Positions 1 through 8,202 of a stretch of 64,000 nucleotides of DNA are shown piece after piece. How positions within the stretch are numbered: position 1 is the first letter of the stretch; each line of letters opens with the position of its first letter. Under the pieces are notes generated by a model, which saw only the letters and a list, made by a program, of their open reading frames with translations, had not been told where the DNA came from and ran no database searches. The position numbers and the translations under genes are program-made. This stretch comes from Janthinobacterium rivuli. Its GTDB lineage: Bacteria > Pseudomonadota > Gammaproteobacteria > Burkholderiales > Burkholderiaceae_D. The stretch lies in the NCBI RefSeq assembly GCF_009208735.1, contig NZ_WFLJ01000008.1, positions 62,001 to 126,000 of the forward strand. The letters run 5' to 3'.

Positions 1-592
1 AGGCCTTGTCGCCCGCGCCGGCGAACGGCGTTGGATGCCGGCGCCAGCAGCCGTCGGCATCCTGGCTGTCGCGCAGCCAGCTTGCCGCGCGATGCATGGC
101 ATCCTGGTATGCCGCGCCGTACACGTGCACGCCGGCGGCCAGGCCAAGCAGGATCTGGCCCGTGTTGAAGGTGACGGGCACGCGCGGCGTCGAATCGATC
201 TTCCCGCCCTGGAAACCGCCTTCCGCGAACTGGATGGCCACGCACCAATCGAGCATGCGGCGCGCGCGCCCGTGCAGCGCCTCATCCCCGCCTTCATCGC
301 CCGCGCGCTGCGCCAGCGCGATGAGGGTGGGGATGATGTAGCCGGTGGTCTCCGGGTAGGAACTCGACCACCCTGTTAGCAGACTGTAGTCGCGCGCGAC
401 GCCGCCGTCGTTTGAGCTGGAATGGTCCTGCGCCGCGCATAGCCAGGCCGTGCAGGCCTTGACGACGGCTTGCGCGCCCGGGTCAATCGCGGGCAGGCCG
501 CGCCGGTCCGACAGCCGCTCCATGCGCGCCGCCGCCGGCAGGCCCGCCTGCGGCGCCAGGGTGTTTCTGATTTTCGTGAACAAGGTGAGCAT
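1..592 (-). CDS. Partial alpha/alpha-barrel protein (terpene-cyclase/prenyltransferase-like fold), N-terminal part
   Basis: The minus-strand frame is open from an ATG at 592 to the left edge, giving 197 codons of an incomplete protein. The visible part begins MLTLFTKIRNTL and later carries YPETTGYIIPTL, QILLGLAAGV and SWLRDSQDADGCWRRHP. The W-x-Q-x-x-D-G-x-W style helical repeats resemble the alpha/alpha barrels of squalene-cyclase and prenyltransferase-like proteins. Uncharacterised proteins of this look occur in exopolysaccharide loci, but here the rest of the locus is outside the window. No strong ribosome-binding site precedes the ATG, and the frame stays open upstream (a GTG lies about 17 codons earlier), so the start is uncertain. 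Fold assignment is an inference and no enzymatic function is claimed. Confidence 0.6.
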   Translation of the reverse strand, partial: MLTLFTKIRNTLAPQAGLPAAARMERLSDRRGLPAIDPGAQAVVKACTAWLCAAQDHSSSNDGGVARDYSLLTGWSSSYPETTGYIIPTLIALAQRAGDEGGDEALHGRARRMLDWCVAIQFAEGGFQGGKIDSTPRVPVTFNTGQILLGLAAGVHVYGAAYQDAMHRAASWLRDSQDADGCWRRHPTPFAGAGDKA

Positions 593-747
593 GGCAGTAT
601 GGGCAGCAATCGCGCGGTGGTTGGCTTTGGCCACTGTAGCGCTGGCCGCTGGCAGGCCTGTTGACTTGCCGCAAGGATCATCCGCCGCGTCGCTGCCGCC
701 GGAATTGACGCATAATGGACGCTACACCACCGTCGACGAGGCCCGCC

Positions 748-975
748 ATGAACAATGTCACGCTTGAGTATTCGGTCGTCACCAATCCCGACTCCTTTGT
801 CGGCTTCAAGTATTACGTCAAGGCGGGGCAGGCATTCGATGCCGACGATTTCGCCTATTCCTACAAGCTGAAACGCTCCGACCTGGACCCGGACAGCGTG
901 CTTGCCACGCGCGAGGCGGCGGCGAATTTGCAGCCGGGCGAGTGGCTGACGGTGTCGCATTCGATTGCGGCGTAG
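748..975 (+). CDS. Small hypothetical protein, 75 aa
   Basis: A short frame starts MNNVTLEYSVV at an ATG preceded by GAGG. It encodes an acidic soluble protein of 75 residues with no signal peptide or membrane segment. An upstream in-frame ATG at 715 would add 11 residues, but these look like leader sequence (Pro- and Thr-rich) and that ATG lacks a good Shine-Dalgarno sequence. I do not recognise a domain. The gene stands alone between the left-edge gene on the other strand and the iron-regulated unit that starts at about 1.1 kb. Its codon use matches its neighbours, which supports a real gene. Confidence 0.55.
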   Translation: MNNVTLEYSVVTNPDSFVGFKYYVKAGQAFDADDFAYSYKLKRSDLDPDSVLATREAAANLQPGEWLTVSHSIAA

Positions 976-1102
976 CGCGCTTCCTCCCGGCGGATTTTGG
1001 CGGCCCGCCAGGTGGGGGATATCGGCGCTGCGGATCGCAACACCGGCATCGGCAGTGGCTTCGGAAGCCAGTGCCATGCCAGCGCTATCGCCAGCACTGA
1101 TC

Positions 1103-1146
1103 TTGCCGAGTTGCCCACTTCTGCCTATAATTGAGAATAATTCTCA
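1103..1146 (+). promoter_or_regulatory. Sigma70-type promoter with overlapping Fur box upstream of fecI
   Basis: A -35 element TTGCCG (1103-1108) is separated by 17 bp from a perfect -10 element TATAAT (1126-1131). Starting one base inside the -10 box is a perfect 7-1-7 inverted repeat, TGAGAATAATTCTCA (1132-1146). It matches the 7-1-7 model of Fur sites (TGATAAT-n-ATTATCA) with symmetric substitutions. A repressor bound there would cover the transcription start, so the downstream fecI-fecR unit should be repressed in iron-replete cells. Confidence 0.85.
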
Positions 1147-1180
1147 TTAAGTTTGCGCTGCCCGCCAGACTCGCCGCTCC

Positions 1181-1702
1181 ATGTCCGCCGACCCCGTCTC
1201 CCTGCATGACTTCGATGACATCGCCATGCTGTATCGCCAGCACCACGGCTGGTTGCGCGGCTGGCTGCAGCGCAAGGTGGGCAACGCCTTCGACGCGGCC
1301 GACCTGGCGCAGGCCACCTTCCTGCGCGTGCTCGCACCGCAGGGCATGCGGGGCGTGCAGGAGCCGCGCGCCTATCTGACGACGATCGCCCGCAACCTGC
1401 TGATCAACCATGTACGTCGGCGCGCCATCGAGCAGGCCTACCTCGATGCCCTTGCCCTGATGCCGGAACCGGTGGCGCCGCCTCCCGAGGTGCGTCTGAT
1501 GTTCCTCGAACGACTGGTGGAGCTGGACCGGCGCCTGGCCGCGCTGCCCGCGCAGGCGCGGCAAGCCTTCCTGCTGGTGCAGCTCGACGGCATGGGGCAG
1601 CAGGAGGTCGCGGCCGAGCTGGGAATCTCCTTGTCCACCGTCAAGCGCCATCTGGCCAGGGCGGCCCTGCGCTGCTTTTTCCCGGAGCAGCACGATGGAT
1701 GA
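1181..1702 (+). CDS. fecI: FecI-type ECF RNA polymerase sigma factor
   Basis: This 173-residue protein has the two sigma70 domains of ECF factors. Region 2 lies near residues 12-75 (YRQHHGWLRGWL, DLAQATFLRV, ARNLLINHVRR). Region 4 is near residues 110-160, with the helix-turn-helix QEVAAELGISLSTVKRHL. FecI-type sigmas direct transcription of a ferric-siderophore receptor when released by a FecR partner. The gene follows a promoter with a Fur box and overlaps fecR by 8 bp, which fits the usual sigma/regulator/receptor layout. The start at 1181 has no strong Shine-Dalgarno sequence, but the protein begins at the normal position for the family. Confidence 0.95.
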   Translation: MSADPVSLHDFDDIAMLYRQHHGWLRGWLQRKVGNAFDAADLAQATFLRVLAPQGMRGVQEPRAYLTTIARNLLINHVRRRAIEQAYLDALALMPEPVAPPPEVRLMFLERLVELDRRLAALPAQARQAFLLVQLDGMGQQEVAAELGISLSTVKRHLARAALRCFFPEQHDG

Positions 1703-2696
1703 AGAGATGCTGATTCCTCTGGGCGGCGCGGCCGCTGCCGCACGCGTGGCGCCCGCCGTGGCGCGACGGGCAGTGCAGTGGTGGCTGGCGCTGCAGGGCG
1801 GCGACGCCACTGCCGCACAATTGAATGCGTGGCGGCGCTGGCGCGCCGAGGACGCCGACCATGAACGTGCCTGGCAGCGTATCGAGGCGGTCAGCGGCCA
1901 GCTGGCCGGCATTCCGCCGCCGCTGGCCAGCGCCGCCCTGGCCGCGCCGGCAGGCGCACAGCGGCGCCGCGCCGTGCGCGTGCTGACGGCGCTGGTGGTG
2001 GCGGGCGGCAGCGCCGCCATGCTGCGCCAGACACCGGCGTGGCAGTCGTGGAACGCCGATGCCAGCACGGCCACGGGCGAGCGGCGCACGGTGCGCCTGC
2101 CGGACGGTGGCACGCTGGTGCTCAATACCGATAGCGCCATCCAACTGCGCTATGACGCCAAAGCGCGCGCGGTGCACCTGCTGCGTGGCGAGGTGCTGCT
2201 GCAGACGGCGCCCGATGCGCAGCGGCGGCCCTTCCTCGTGCACACCGTCGACGGCACGGCGCGGGCGCTGGGCACGCGGTTTATCGTGCGCCAGCACGAC
2301 GGCTACCTGCAGGTCGGTGTGCTGGAAGGCGCCGTCGAGCTGCAGCCTGTGGCGGCCCAGGCCCAGTCACGCATACTGCAGGCGGGCGAGGAGGGCAGTT
2401 TTACGCGCGACGGCGTAGGTGGGGCGCATGCGCTCGATGCCGGCGCGGGCGCCTGGGCCGACGGCATGCTGGTCGCCGCGCACCTGCGCCTGGACGATTT
2501 CCTGCTGGAGTTGTCGCGCCACCGGCGTGGCCACCTGGGATGCGATCCGGCGCTCGCGCATCTGCTGGTGTCGGGCGCCTATCCGCTGGCCGATACCGAC
2601 AGGGTGCTGCTGGCGTTGGTGGAAGCCTTGCCCGTCGAGCTGCATTACCTGACCCGCTACTGGGTCACCTTGCGGCCGCGCGCGGCGAAAAAATAA
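1695..2696 (+). CDS. fecR: FecR family anti-sigma regulator
   Basis: This 333-residue inner-membrane regulator has an N-terminal cytoplasmic DUF4880-like segment (WWLALQGGDATAAQLNAWRRW, with ERAWQRIE following), one membrane segment around residues 95-113 (VLTALVVAGGSAAML), and a periplasmic FecR domain. The FecR domain shows RTVRLPDGGTLVLNTDS, HLLRGEVLLQT and ALGTRFIVRQ. FecR relays substrate binding at the outer-membrane receptor to the sigma factor. The gene overlaps fecI and is followed by the receptor. The C-terminal part contains the short region (LRLDDFLLELSRHRRGHLGCDP) typical of the segment that contacts the receptor's signalling domain. Confidence 0.95.
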   Translation: MDEEMLIPLGGAAAAARVAPAVARRAVQWWLALQGGDATAAQLNAWRRWRAEDADHERAWQRIEAVSGQLAGIPPPLASAALAAPAGAQRRRAVRVLTALVVAGGSAAMLRQTPAWQSWNADASTATGERRTVRLPDGGTLVLNTDSAIQLRYDAKARAVHLLRGEVLLQTAPDAQRRPFLVHTVDGTARALGTRFIVRQHDGYLQVGVLEGAVELQPVAAQAQSRILQAGEEGSFTRDGVGGAHALDAGAGAWADGMLVAAHLRLDDFLLELSRHRRGHLGCDPALAHLLVSGAYPLADTDRVLLALVEALPVELHYLTRYWVTLRPRAAKK

Positions 2697-2796
2697 ACTG
2701 AAAATACATGGACTGTTTTTGCACGCTGCCTTGTCAAGGGAAGTGAGGGCGCAGGTGTTGGCCCGTTCCACCCATCCCATGATACGAAGGCATGCC

Positions 2797-5286
2797 ATGA
2801 TCAACCGCAGTACATTCCTCCCATCCACGCGCTTGCTGGCCATGACGCCGCTGGCCCGCCTGGTGCACGCCCTGTGCCTGGGTGCCTTGGCCGGCCTGGC
2901 CGGCGCGCCGGCGCAGGCGCAAACAGTCGCGCAGGCCGAGGCGCTGCGCCATTACGCCATCCCGGCCGGGCCGCTGGAAGCGACATTGAACCGGCTGGGG
3001 CGTGAAGCGGGTTTGCTGATCGCCTTTGGCTCGGCCACGACGGCAGGGCTGCGCAGCGGTGGCGTCAGCGGCAGCTACACGGTGGAGGAAGCGCTGGCGC
3101 GGGCACTGGCCGGCACCGGGCTCGATGCCGTGCGCACGGCCGGTGGCGGTTATGCGTTGCGCACCGCCATCGCGTCTGCTGCTGGCGCGGCGGCGGACGG
3201 CGTGCAGACGATGGCGCCAGTGACCATCAGCGCGCAGGTGGAAGAGGAAAACCCGTGGGGCAAGCTCAGCGGCTATGTGGCGCGGCGGGGCAGCACGGCC
3301 ACCAAGACCGATGCATCCTTGCTGGAAGTGCCGCAATCGGTGTCCGTCATCACGCGCGACCGGATGGATGACCAGGGTGTGCGCACCCTGAACGACGCCA
3401 TCCAGTACACGGCCGGCTTGCGCAGCAACACGGCAGGCGCCAATCCCGCCGACGACAGCCTGTCGGTGCGCGGCTTCAGCCAGTTCTCTGGCGCGTTCTA
3501 CCTCGACGGCATGCGCCTGATGCCGATGGGGACGCTGGGCTTTTTCGGCGTGGAGCCGTATGGCGCCGAGCGCGTGGAAGTGCTGAAGGGCCCTTCGTCC
3601 GTGCTGTACGGCCAGACAGCGCCGGGCGGCATCGTCAATTTCGTCGCCAAGCGCCCCGCGGCGGACCAGCTGAACCAGGTCGAACTGTCGCTCGGCAGTT
3701 ACGCGCGCAAGCAGCTGGCCCTCGACGTGGGCGGCACGCTGGCGGACGACGGCAGCCTGCAGTACCGGCTGGTGGGACTGGCCCGCAAGGCGGACCAGCA
3801 GATCGATTACATGCAGGACGACCGTTACTATCTGGCGCCCAGCCTGACGTGGGCGCCGAGCGCCCGCACCAGCATCACTTTATTGGGCTTTTTCCAGCAG
3901 AATCGCGCCATGCAATCGTCGAACGTGCAGTGGGAGGCCTTGAACGGCAGCAATCCCAACGGCCGCCTGCCGCTGACGCGCTTCCTGGGCGAGCCCGGCT
4001 TCGACCACGAGGAAACGCGCGTCGCGTCGGCCGGCTACGCGGCGCGTCATACCTTCGACAGCGGATGGACGATCCGGCAGAACTTCCGCTACCTGCACGC
4101 GGATAACCATGAACAGTATATGTTTCGTTATGGCAATTTGATCGACCATGCGGTCACCAACCGCGAAATCGACACGCGCGACGGCAAGGGCGGCGTGTAC
4201 TCGCTCGACACCAGTGTGACGGGCCAGGTGGCGACGGGCGCGCTGCGCCATGAGGTCGTTGCCGGCATCGATTACAGCCGCAGCAGTACGTCGTTCAGCT
4301 CGTACATCGCCGATGGGCCGCAGATCGATATCCACCGCCCCGTTTACGGCGGCGCGCTGGATCTGGCGGCGCTGGCGCCGGATGCCCTGCGCCGCGAGCA
4401 TAACCGGCAGCTGGGCGCGTACCTGCAAGACCGCATGCAGTACCGTCAATGGGTTTTCACCGTGGGCGGGCGCCAGGACTGGACGCGCCAGGAACAGCGC
4501 AATCTGCTGGTATCGCCGTCGGCCACGACCTTGCGCAAGCCCAGTGCATTCACGGGCCGCGCCGGCATCACTTACCTGGCGGCGAACGGCCTGGCGCCTT
4601 ACGCCAGTTACAGCGAATCGTTCTCGCCCGTCTCCGGCGCCGACCGCCTTGAGCGTCCGTTCGAGCCGGAAACGGCCCGGCAAGTGGAAGTCGGCGTGAA
4701 ATACGCGCCTGGCGCGCATCTGTCAGTGACCGCCGCCGCATTCGAACTGCACCGCCAGAACGTGCTGACGACGGACCCGGACGACCCGAATTTCTCCATC
4801 CAGCAGGGCGAGGTACGCTCGCGCGGCGTCGAACTGGAAGTGGCGGCGCAGCCAAGCAGCCAGCTGAAACTGCTGGCATCCCTCACCTACAATCCCCTGA
4901 AGGTGACGAAGGCAAATCCGGACATGTGGGGCACGAACGTGCAGGGCAAATCGCCGTATGAAGTGCCCCGGCAGATGGCTTCCGCGTGGGCCGACTACGC
5001 CTTCGCGGGCGGCTTGCGCGGCCTGTCGGCCGGCGCCGGCGTGCGCCACGTGGGCGCCAGCTGGGGGGATGCGGAGAATACCTTCCAGGTGCCGGCGTTC
5101 ACCTTGGCCGACCTGTCGCTGCGTTATGACCTGGGGCAGGCGCGCAGCGCGTGGCGTGGCCTGAGCGTGAGCATGACGGTGAAGAACGTGTTCGACAAAT
5201 ACCATGTCGCCTCGTGTTTCTCGGCGCGGGCCTGCAATTACGGCGAGCAGCGCAATGTCGGCGTGCGCGTGGCCTACCTCTGGTAG
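2797..5286 (+). CDS. TonB-dependent siderophore receptor with STN signalling domain
   Basis: The outer-membrane receptor is 829 residues from the ATG at 2797, which has GAAGG six bases upstream; a longer frame from 2719 lacks such a site. It starts with a long signal peptide ending APAQAQ. Next comes an STN signalling domain (HYAIPAGPLEATLNRLGREAG), then a plug (EVPQSVSVITRDRM, SVRGFSQFSGAFYLDG, VLKGPSSVLYGQTAPGG), then a 22-strand-type barrel that ends in the aromatic VAYLW. The STN domain means that it signals through the FecR/FecI pair just upstream. The plug and barrel resemble ferrichrome/pyoverdine-class receptors (FhuE, FpvA, FoxA). The actual siderophore cannot be read from sequence, and no biosynthesis genes lie nearby. 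Confidence 0.95.
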   Translation: MINRSTFLPSTRLLAMTPLARLVHALCLGALAGLAGAPAQAQTVAQAEALRHYAIPAGPLEATLNRLGREAGLLIAFGSATTAGLRSGGVSGSYTVEEALARALAGTGLDAVRTAGGGYALRTAIASAAGAAADGVQTMAPVTISAQVEEENPWGKLSGYVARRGSTATKTDASLLEVPQSVSVITRDRMDDQGVRTLNDAIQYTAGLRSNTAGANPADDSLSVRGFSQFSGAFYLDGMRLMPMGTLGFFGVEPYGAERVEVLKGPSSVLYGQTAPGGIVNFVAKRPAADQLNQVELSLGSYARKQLALDVGGTLADDGSLQYRLVGLARKADQQIDYMQDDRYYLAPSLTWAPSARTSITLLGFFQQNRAMQSSNVQWEALNGSNPNGRLPLTRFLGEPGFDHEETRVASAGYAARHTFDSGWTIRQNFRYLHADNHEQYMFRYGNLIDHAVTNREIDTRDGKGGVYSLDTSVTGQVATGALRHEVVAGIDYSRSSTSFSSYIADGPQIDIHRPVYGGALDLAALAPDALRREHNRQLGAYLQDRMQYRQWVFTVGGRQDWTRQEQRNLLVSPSATTLRKPSAFTGRAGITYLAANGLAPYASYSESFSPVSGADRLERPFEPETARQVEVGVKYAPGAHLSVTAAAFELHRQNVLTTDPDDPNFSIQQGEVRSRGVELEVAAQPSSQLKLLASLTYNPLKVTKANPDMWGTNVQGKSPYEVPRQMASAWADYAFAGGLRGLSAGAGVRHVGASWGDAENTFQVPAFTLADLSLRYDLGQARSAWRGLSVSMTVKNVFDKYHVASCFSARACNYGEQRNVGVRVAYLW

Positions 5287-5295
5287 CGCGCAGCA

Positions 5296-5676
5296 CTACG
5301 CAGGCGCAAACCAGGCGCGCAGTTCATCCTCGGCCCTCTGCGCCGTTGCCAGCGTCAAGGTCAGCACGATGATTTTTTCCCGCGCCGGGATGTGCCCATC
5401 GCCGTCGGCCAGCTCGATGGCTTGCTCGAAGCTCGTGTAGTCGTGGCCGAATTCATGCGGGCATTGCTGCACGATGCGCGCTGCCTTGCCGGCGTCGCGG
5501 TCGGCCAGGTTGACGATCGGATTGCCGTCATAAAATGGCTGGCCGTTGGCAAACGCCGTGCGCAGATACGGCCCGCAGTGGCCGTCGAGGAAGGCCAGGC
5601 GCGCCTGCCAGTACGCTTGCAGCGCCGCATACGTGGCGTGGTCGGCGAGAAAATCGGCAAACAGGAAGTCATTCAT
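5296..5676 (-). CDS. Hypothetical protein, 126 aa
   Basis: The protein starts MNDFLFADFLADHATY at an ATG that follows GAGGAAAACAAA, a good ribosome-binding site. It has 126 residues, is acidic, and lacks a signal peptide or membrane segment. Notable stretches are QAYWQARLAFLDGHCGPYL and CPHEFGHDYTSFEQAIEL. The gene is 14 bp behind the membrane-protein gene and reads in the same direction, so the two are probably cotranscribed. I do not recognise a characterised family. The longer upstream frame would overlap the neighbour's stop and is unlikely. Confidence 0.7.
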   Translation of the reverse strand: MNDFLFADFLADHATYAALQAYWQARLAFLDGHCGPYLRTAFANGQPFYDGNPIVNLADRDAGKAARIVQQCPHEFGHDYTSFEQAIELADGDGHIPAREKIIVLTLTLATAQRAEDELRAWFAPA

Positions 5677-5690
5677 TTTGTTTTCCTCGG

Positions 5691-7394
5691 CTAGATGCCG
5701 AACACTTTCAGGATCGCGTCCGTGCACCCCTCGAACCAGCTGCCCACCTTGCCCGGCTGCTTGCCGTGGCGCGGGGTTTCTTCGTACAGGTAGACGCCGT
5801 TGTCGCCGTCGAAGCGGTCGTTGAGCAGCGCCTGCTGGCCGCGCAGGTAGGGGATGAAGGTTTCGCTGCGCATCGTCGAGTACAGCACGTCGGTGGTAAA
5901 ACCCAGGGTGGCGGACTGGCTGATGGAGCGCCCCTGGCCGGCCCGCTCCAGGCGCACGCCGCGGCAGCCGCGCACGATCAGAGTGATTGGGCCGCGAAAG
6001 ACGATGAAGCGCAGCTGCAAGGTGAGCCAGGCATGCAGGCTGCCCAGGCGCCAGTGGCTCGATATGGCCAGCGGCTCATTCGAGTCGCAGACCAGGCCCA
6101 CGAGTCCCCGCGGCTGGAAGACCAATGCGCTGCCGGCGGGCAGGTGGACGACGGCCACTTCCAGCAGCGGGTCGTCGCTGGCGGATATCGTCACGCACGC
6201 TTCCTCGTCGCTGTGCAGACGGGTCAGCGCCACCATGCCGGCGGCCAGGCTGGTGAACGGAAAGCGCCAGTCCAGCAGCCACTGCGTGCGTTTATGCGTG
6301 CTGACGGGCGACGATTGCAGGTATTCGGGGTGGATCAGCATGTGCTGGCCTGGCTGCAGCAACAAGCCCTGCGAGACGGCGGAGATGCGCGACTCGCCCT
6401 GCGGCGGCAGGGGCAGGGAGCTGCCCGCGAGGTGCAGTTCGCGCGCGATCGACAGCGGCGGCAGACGCGCGGCGACGGGCGCCAGCACGAAGTAAAAGAA
6501 GGCCTTGATGGCGACGGGCAGCAGGATGGCCGACAGCACCAGCAAGGCCGCCGTGGGCGCCACATCCATGACGGGCGCGCGCCAGCGGGCGATCCAGTTG
6601 CGCGCCAGCTGGCTCTCTCCGGCCGCAATCGCCTTTTGTACGGGCGCCAGCGCACCGGCCAGCGCCGCGCCATCGATGGCGAATGGGGCGGGATGGGCGG
6701 CATGCGCGGCATCGCCGGTACGGGCGCGCTGCGCCGCCCAGGCCTGGTAGGCTTGCAGGTTGATGTCGCGCAGGCGCTGGCCCTCGGCTTCGAGCCGCGA
6801 CAGCTGCGCGTAAGCGTCGCTGCCGGGCAAGCGCGCCGCCAGCGGGTGCCGCGCTTCCAGTTCCTGGCGCTGGCGCACATTTTCTTGCAGCGCCGCGTAA
6901 GCCTGGACGTGCTGCGCATGCAGGCGCGCGAGCGTGTGCCGCGCATCTTCGCCTTTGACCGCCGCTTGCAGGGCGGTCAGATAACGGGCTTCCTGCGCCA
7001 GCACTTCGATTTCCACGCGGCGCACCGCTTCGTCCTGCGCATGCAGGGCCAGGGTGTGCGTGTCGGGCAGGGGAAGGGTAAACAGCGACGCTTGCCGCCG
7101 CGCGCGCAAGGCGCTCAATTGCGCCTGCACCTGCGCCAGGCGCGCGGCGATGGCTGCCTGGGAGGCGTGCTGCAGGGCGTTGACCCTCGCCGTGGCTGCG
7201 GCGGCCAGGCCGGCGCCATGATGATCGGCGCCGTCGGCGGCCAGCCTGAGCGCGGCGACGGCCTCGCTGCCGGCGCTGTAGGCGCGCCATTCGGCCAGCA
7301 GCAGGCGGCCGGCCAGCAGGATGGCGATGAACAGCGCGAACTGCAGCGCGTGGCGCAGCAGGAAGCGCAGGATGGCCGTCAGCAGCTGGCGCAA
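5691..7394 (-). CDS. Uncharacterised membrane protein with long coiled-coil periplasmic region
   Basis: This 567-residue protein has an N-terminal membrane segment near residues 15-33 (ALQFALFIAILLAGRLLL). About 270 residues rich in Ala, Gln, Arg and Leu follow and are predicted helical or coiled coil. A second membrane segment lies near 300-325 (AALLVLSAILLPVAIKAFFYFVL). The remaining C-terminal domain is beta-rich and Cys-poor (GLLLQPGQHMLIHPEYLQ, ALVFQPRGLVGLV). That domain loosely resembles the mitochondrial-biogenesis AIM24-like beta barrel, but I cannot establish this. It is flanked by a small unknown gene and a YecA-like gene 12 bp upstream, all on the minus strand. No function is assigned. 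Confidence 0.75.
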   Translation of the reverse strand: MRQLLTAILRFLLRHALQFALFIAILLAGRLLLAEWRAYSAGSEAVAALRLAADGADHHGAGLAAAATARVNALQHASQAAIAARLAQVQAQLSALRARRQASLFTLPLPDTHTLALHAQDEAVRRVEIEVLAQEARYLTALQAAVKGEDARHTLARLHAQHVQAYAALQENVRQRQELEARHPLAARLPGSDAYAQLSRLEAEGQRLRDINLQAYQAWAAQRARTGDAAHAAHPAPFAIDGAALAGALAPVQKAIAAGESQLARNWIARWRAPVMDVAPTAALLVLSAILLPVAIKAFFYFVLAPVAARLPPLSIARELHLAGSSLPLPPQGESRISAVSQGLLLQPGQHMLIHPEYLQSSPVSTHKRTQWLLDWRFPFTSLAAGMVALTRLHSDEEACVTISASDDPLLEVAVVHLPAGSALVFQPRGLVGLVCDSNEPLAISSHWRLGSLHAWLTLQLRFIVFRGPITLIVRGCRGVRLERAGQGRSISQSATLGFTTDVLYSTMRSETFIPYLRGQQALLNDRFDGDNGVYLYEETPRHGKQPGKVGSWFEGCTDAILKVFGI

Positions 7395-7406
7395 GGAGGT
7401 GCTGCC

Positions 7407-8072
7407 TTAGTTCGCCGCGCTATCGGCATCGGCACAGCATTTCTTGTACTTCTTGCCGCTGCCGCAGTGGCATGGGTCGTTGCGGCCCGTCTTCGGCAGC
7501 TCGCGCAGCACGGTGGCGCCGGGCTGGCTTTGTTTCAGGTGGCGCTGGCGCGCCCACGCGGCGTTGATGGCGATCACGGACGGAATCACGCCATCCATGG
7601 CCGTTTCGGCCGCATCGTCATCGAGTTCGCCGGCCGTGGCCAGGTGCTGGAACGGCGCCAGGTATTGCGGGTGGCTGACGGCCAGGGCCGCCCACTGGGG
7701 CTTGTCCAGGCTCGTGCCAAGGATGAACCCGGCGCACCAGGCGGGCACGCTCCATTCGGGGCCGCACACATAGATGGGCTCGAAGCTGTCCGGGTCTTTC
7801 GCCAGCCATTCGACCATGTAGGCGTGGTGGCGCTGCGCCAGGCTGGCCGCTCGGTCCTGTGCCGGCAAGGCGCTGCCGGCCGCCTTGTCCCACACCCAGG
7901 GCAGCCATTGCTCAGCCGCGATCTGTTTCGGGCTCAGGGCGACGGCCGTGAGAAAACCTTCCAGCATCGACACGTCCATGGCGCGGCCGGCCAGGGCGGG
8001 CGCGGCCAGCAGGGTGTCGAGTTCGGCGTATTCGTCGTCGGAGAGGGGCGTGGTGGTGGAGATGCTGGACAT
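7407..8072 (-). CDS. YecA/UPF0149 family protein with C-terminal SEC-C zinc motif
   Basis: The protein is 221 residues if it starts at [15 protein letters not shown]. The frame extends 40 codons further up, but that extension is low-complexity and not typical of the family. The body ([31 protein letters not shown]) matches the UPF0149/YecA fold. The C terminus [18 protein letters not shown] is the SEC-C metal-binding motif found at the end of SecA. Such proteins bind zinc, and some contact ribosomes or SecB; a precise role for this one is unknown. It may be cotranscribed with the membrane protein 12 bp downstream. Confidence 0.9.
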   Translation of the reverse strand: MSSISTTTPLSDDEYAELDTLLAAPALAGRAMDVSMLEGFLTAVALSPKQIAAEQWLPWVWDKAAGSALPAQDRAASLAQRHHAYMVEWLAKDPDSFEPIYVCGPEWSVPAWCAGFILGTSLDKPQWAALAVSHPQYLAPFQHLATAGELDDDAAETAMDGVIPSVIAINAAWARQRHLKQSQPGATVLRELPKTGRNDPCHCGSGKKYKKCCADADSAAN

Positions 8073-8156
8073 GGGATTTTTCAGTAATGTGGGTGGATGG
8101 CCGCTGGCCCTGGCCGTATTGTACCGTCCGGCTAGGGGAAAACGGCTGCTGGAATG

Positions 8157-8183
8157 AAAAACGGCGGCCCGCAGGCCGCCGTT
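8157..8183 (-). terminator. Rho-independent terminator of the POT transporter gene
   Basis: Read on the minus strand, a perfect 10-bp stem AACGGCGGCC / GGCCGCCGTT with a 4-base loop is followed by a T run. It lies 20 bp past the transporter's stop codon and upstream of the YecA gene, which it therefore separates from the transporter. Confidence 0.85.
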
Positions 8184-8202
8184 CGGAGTCACGAGAAGAC
8201 GC

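Noticed and set aside
5535-8087. An 850-codon plus-strand frame opposite three minus-strand genes
   Set aside because: It is Arg-, Gly- and Gln-rich low-complexity sequence, mirrors the real genes on the other strand, and has no ribosome-binding site; a high-GC shadow frame.
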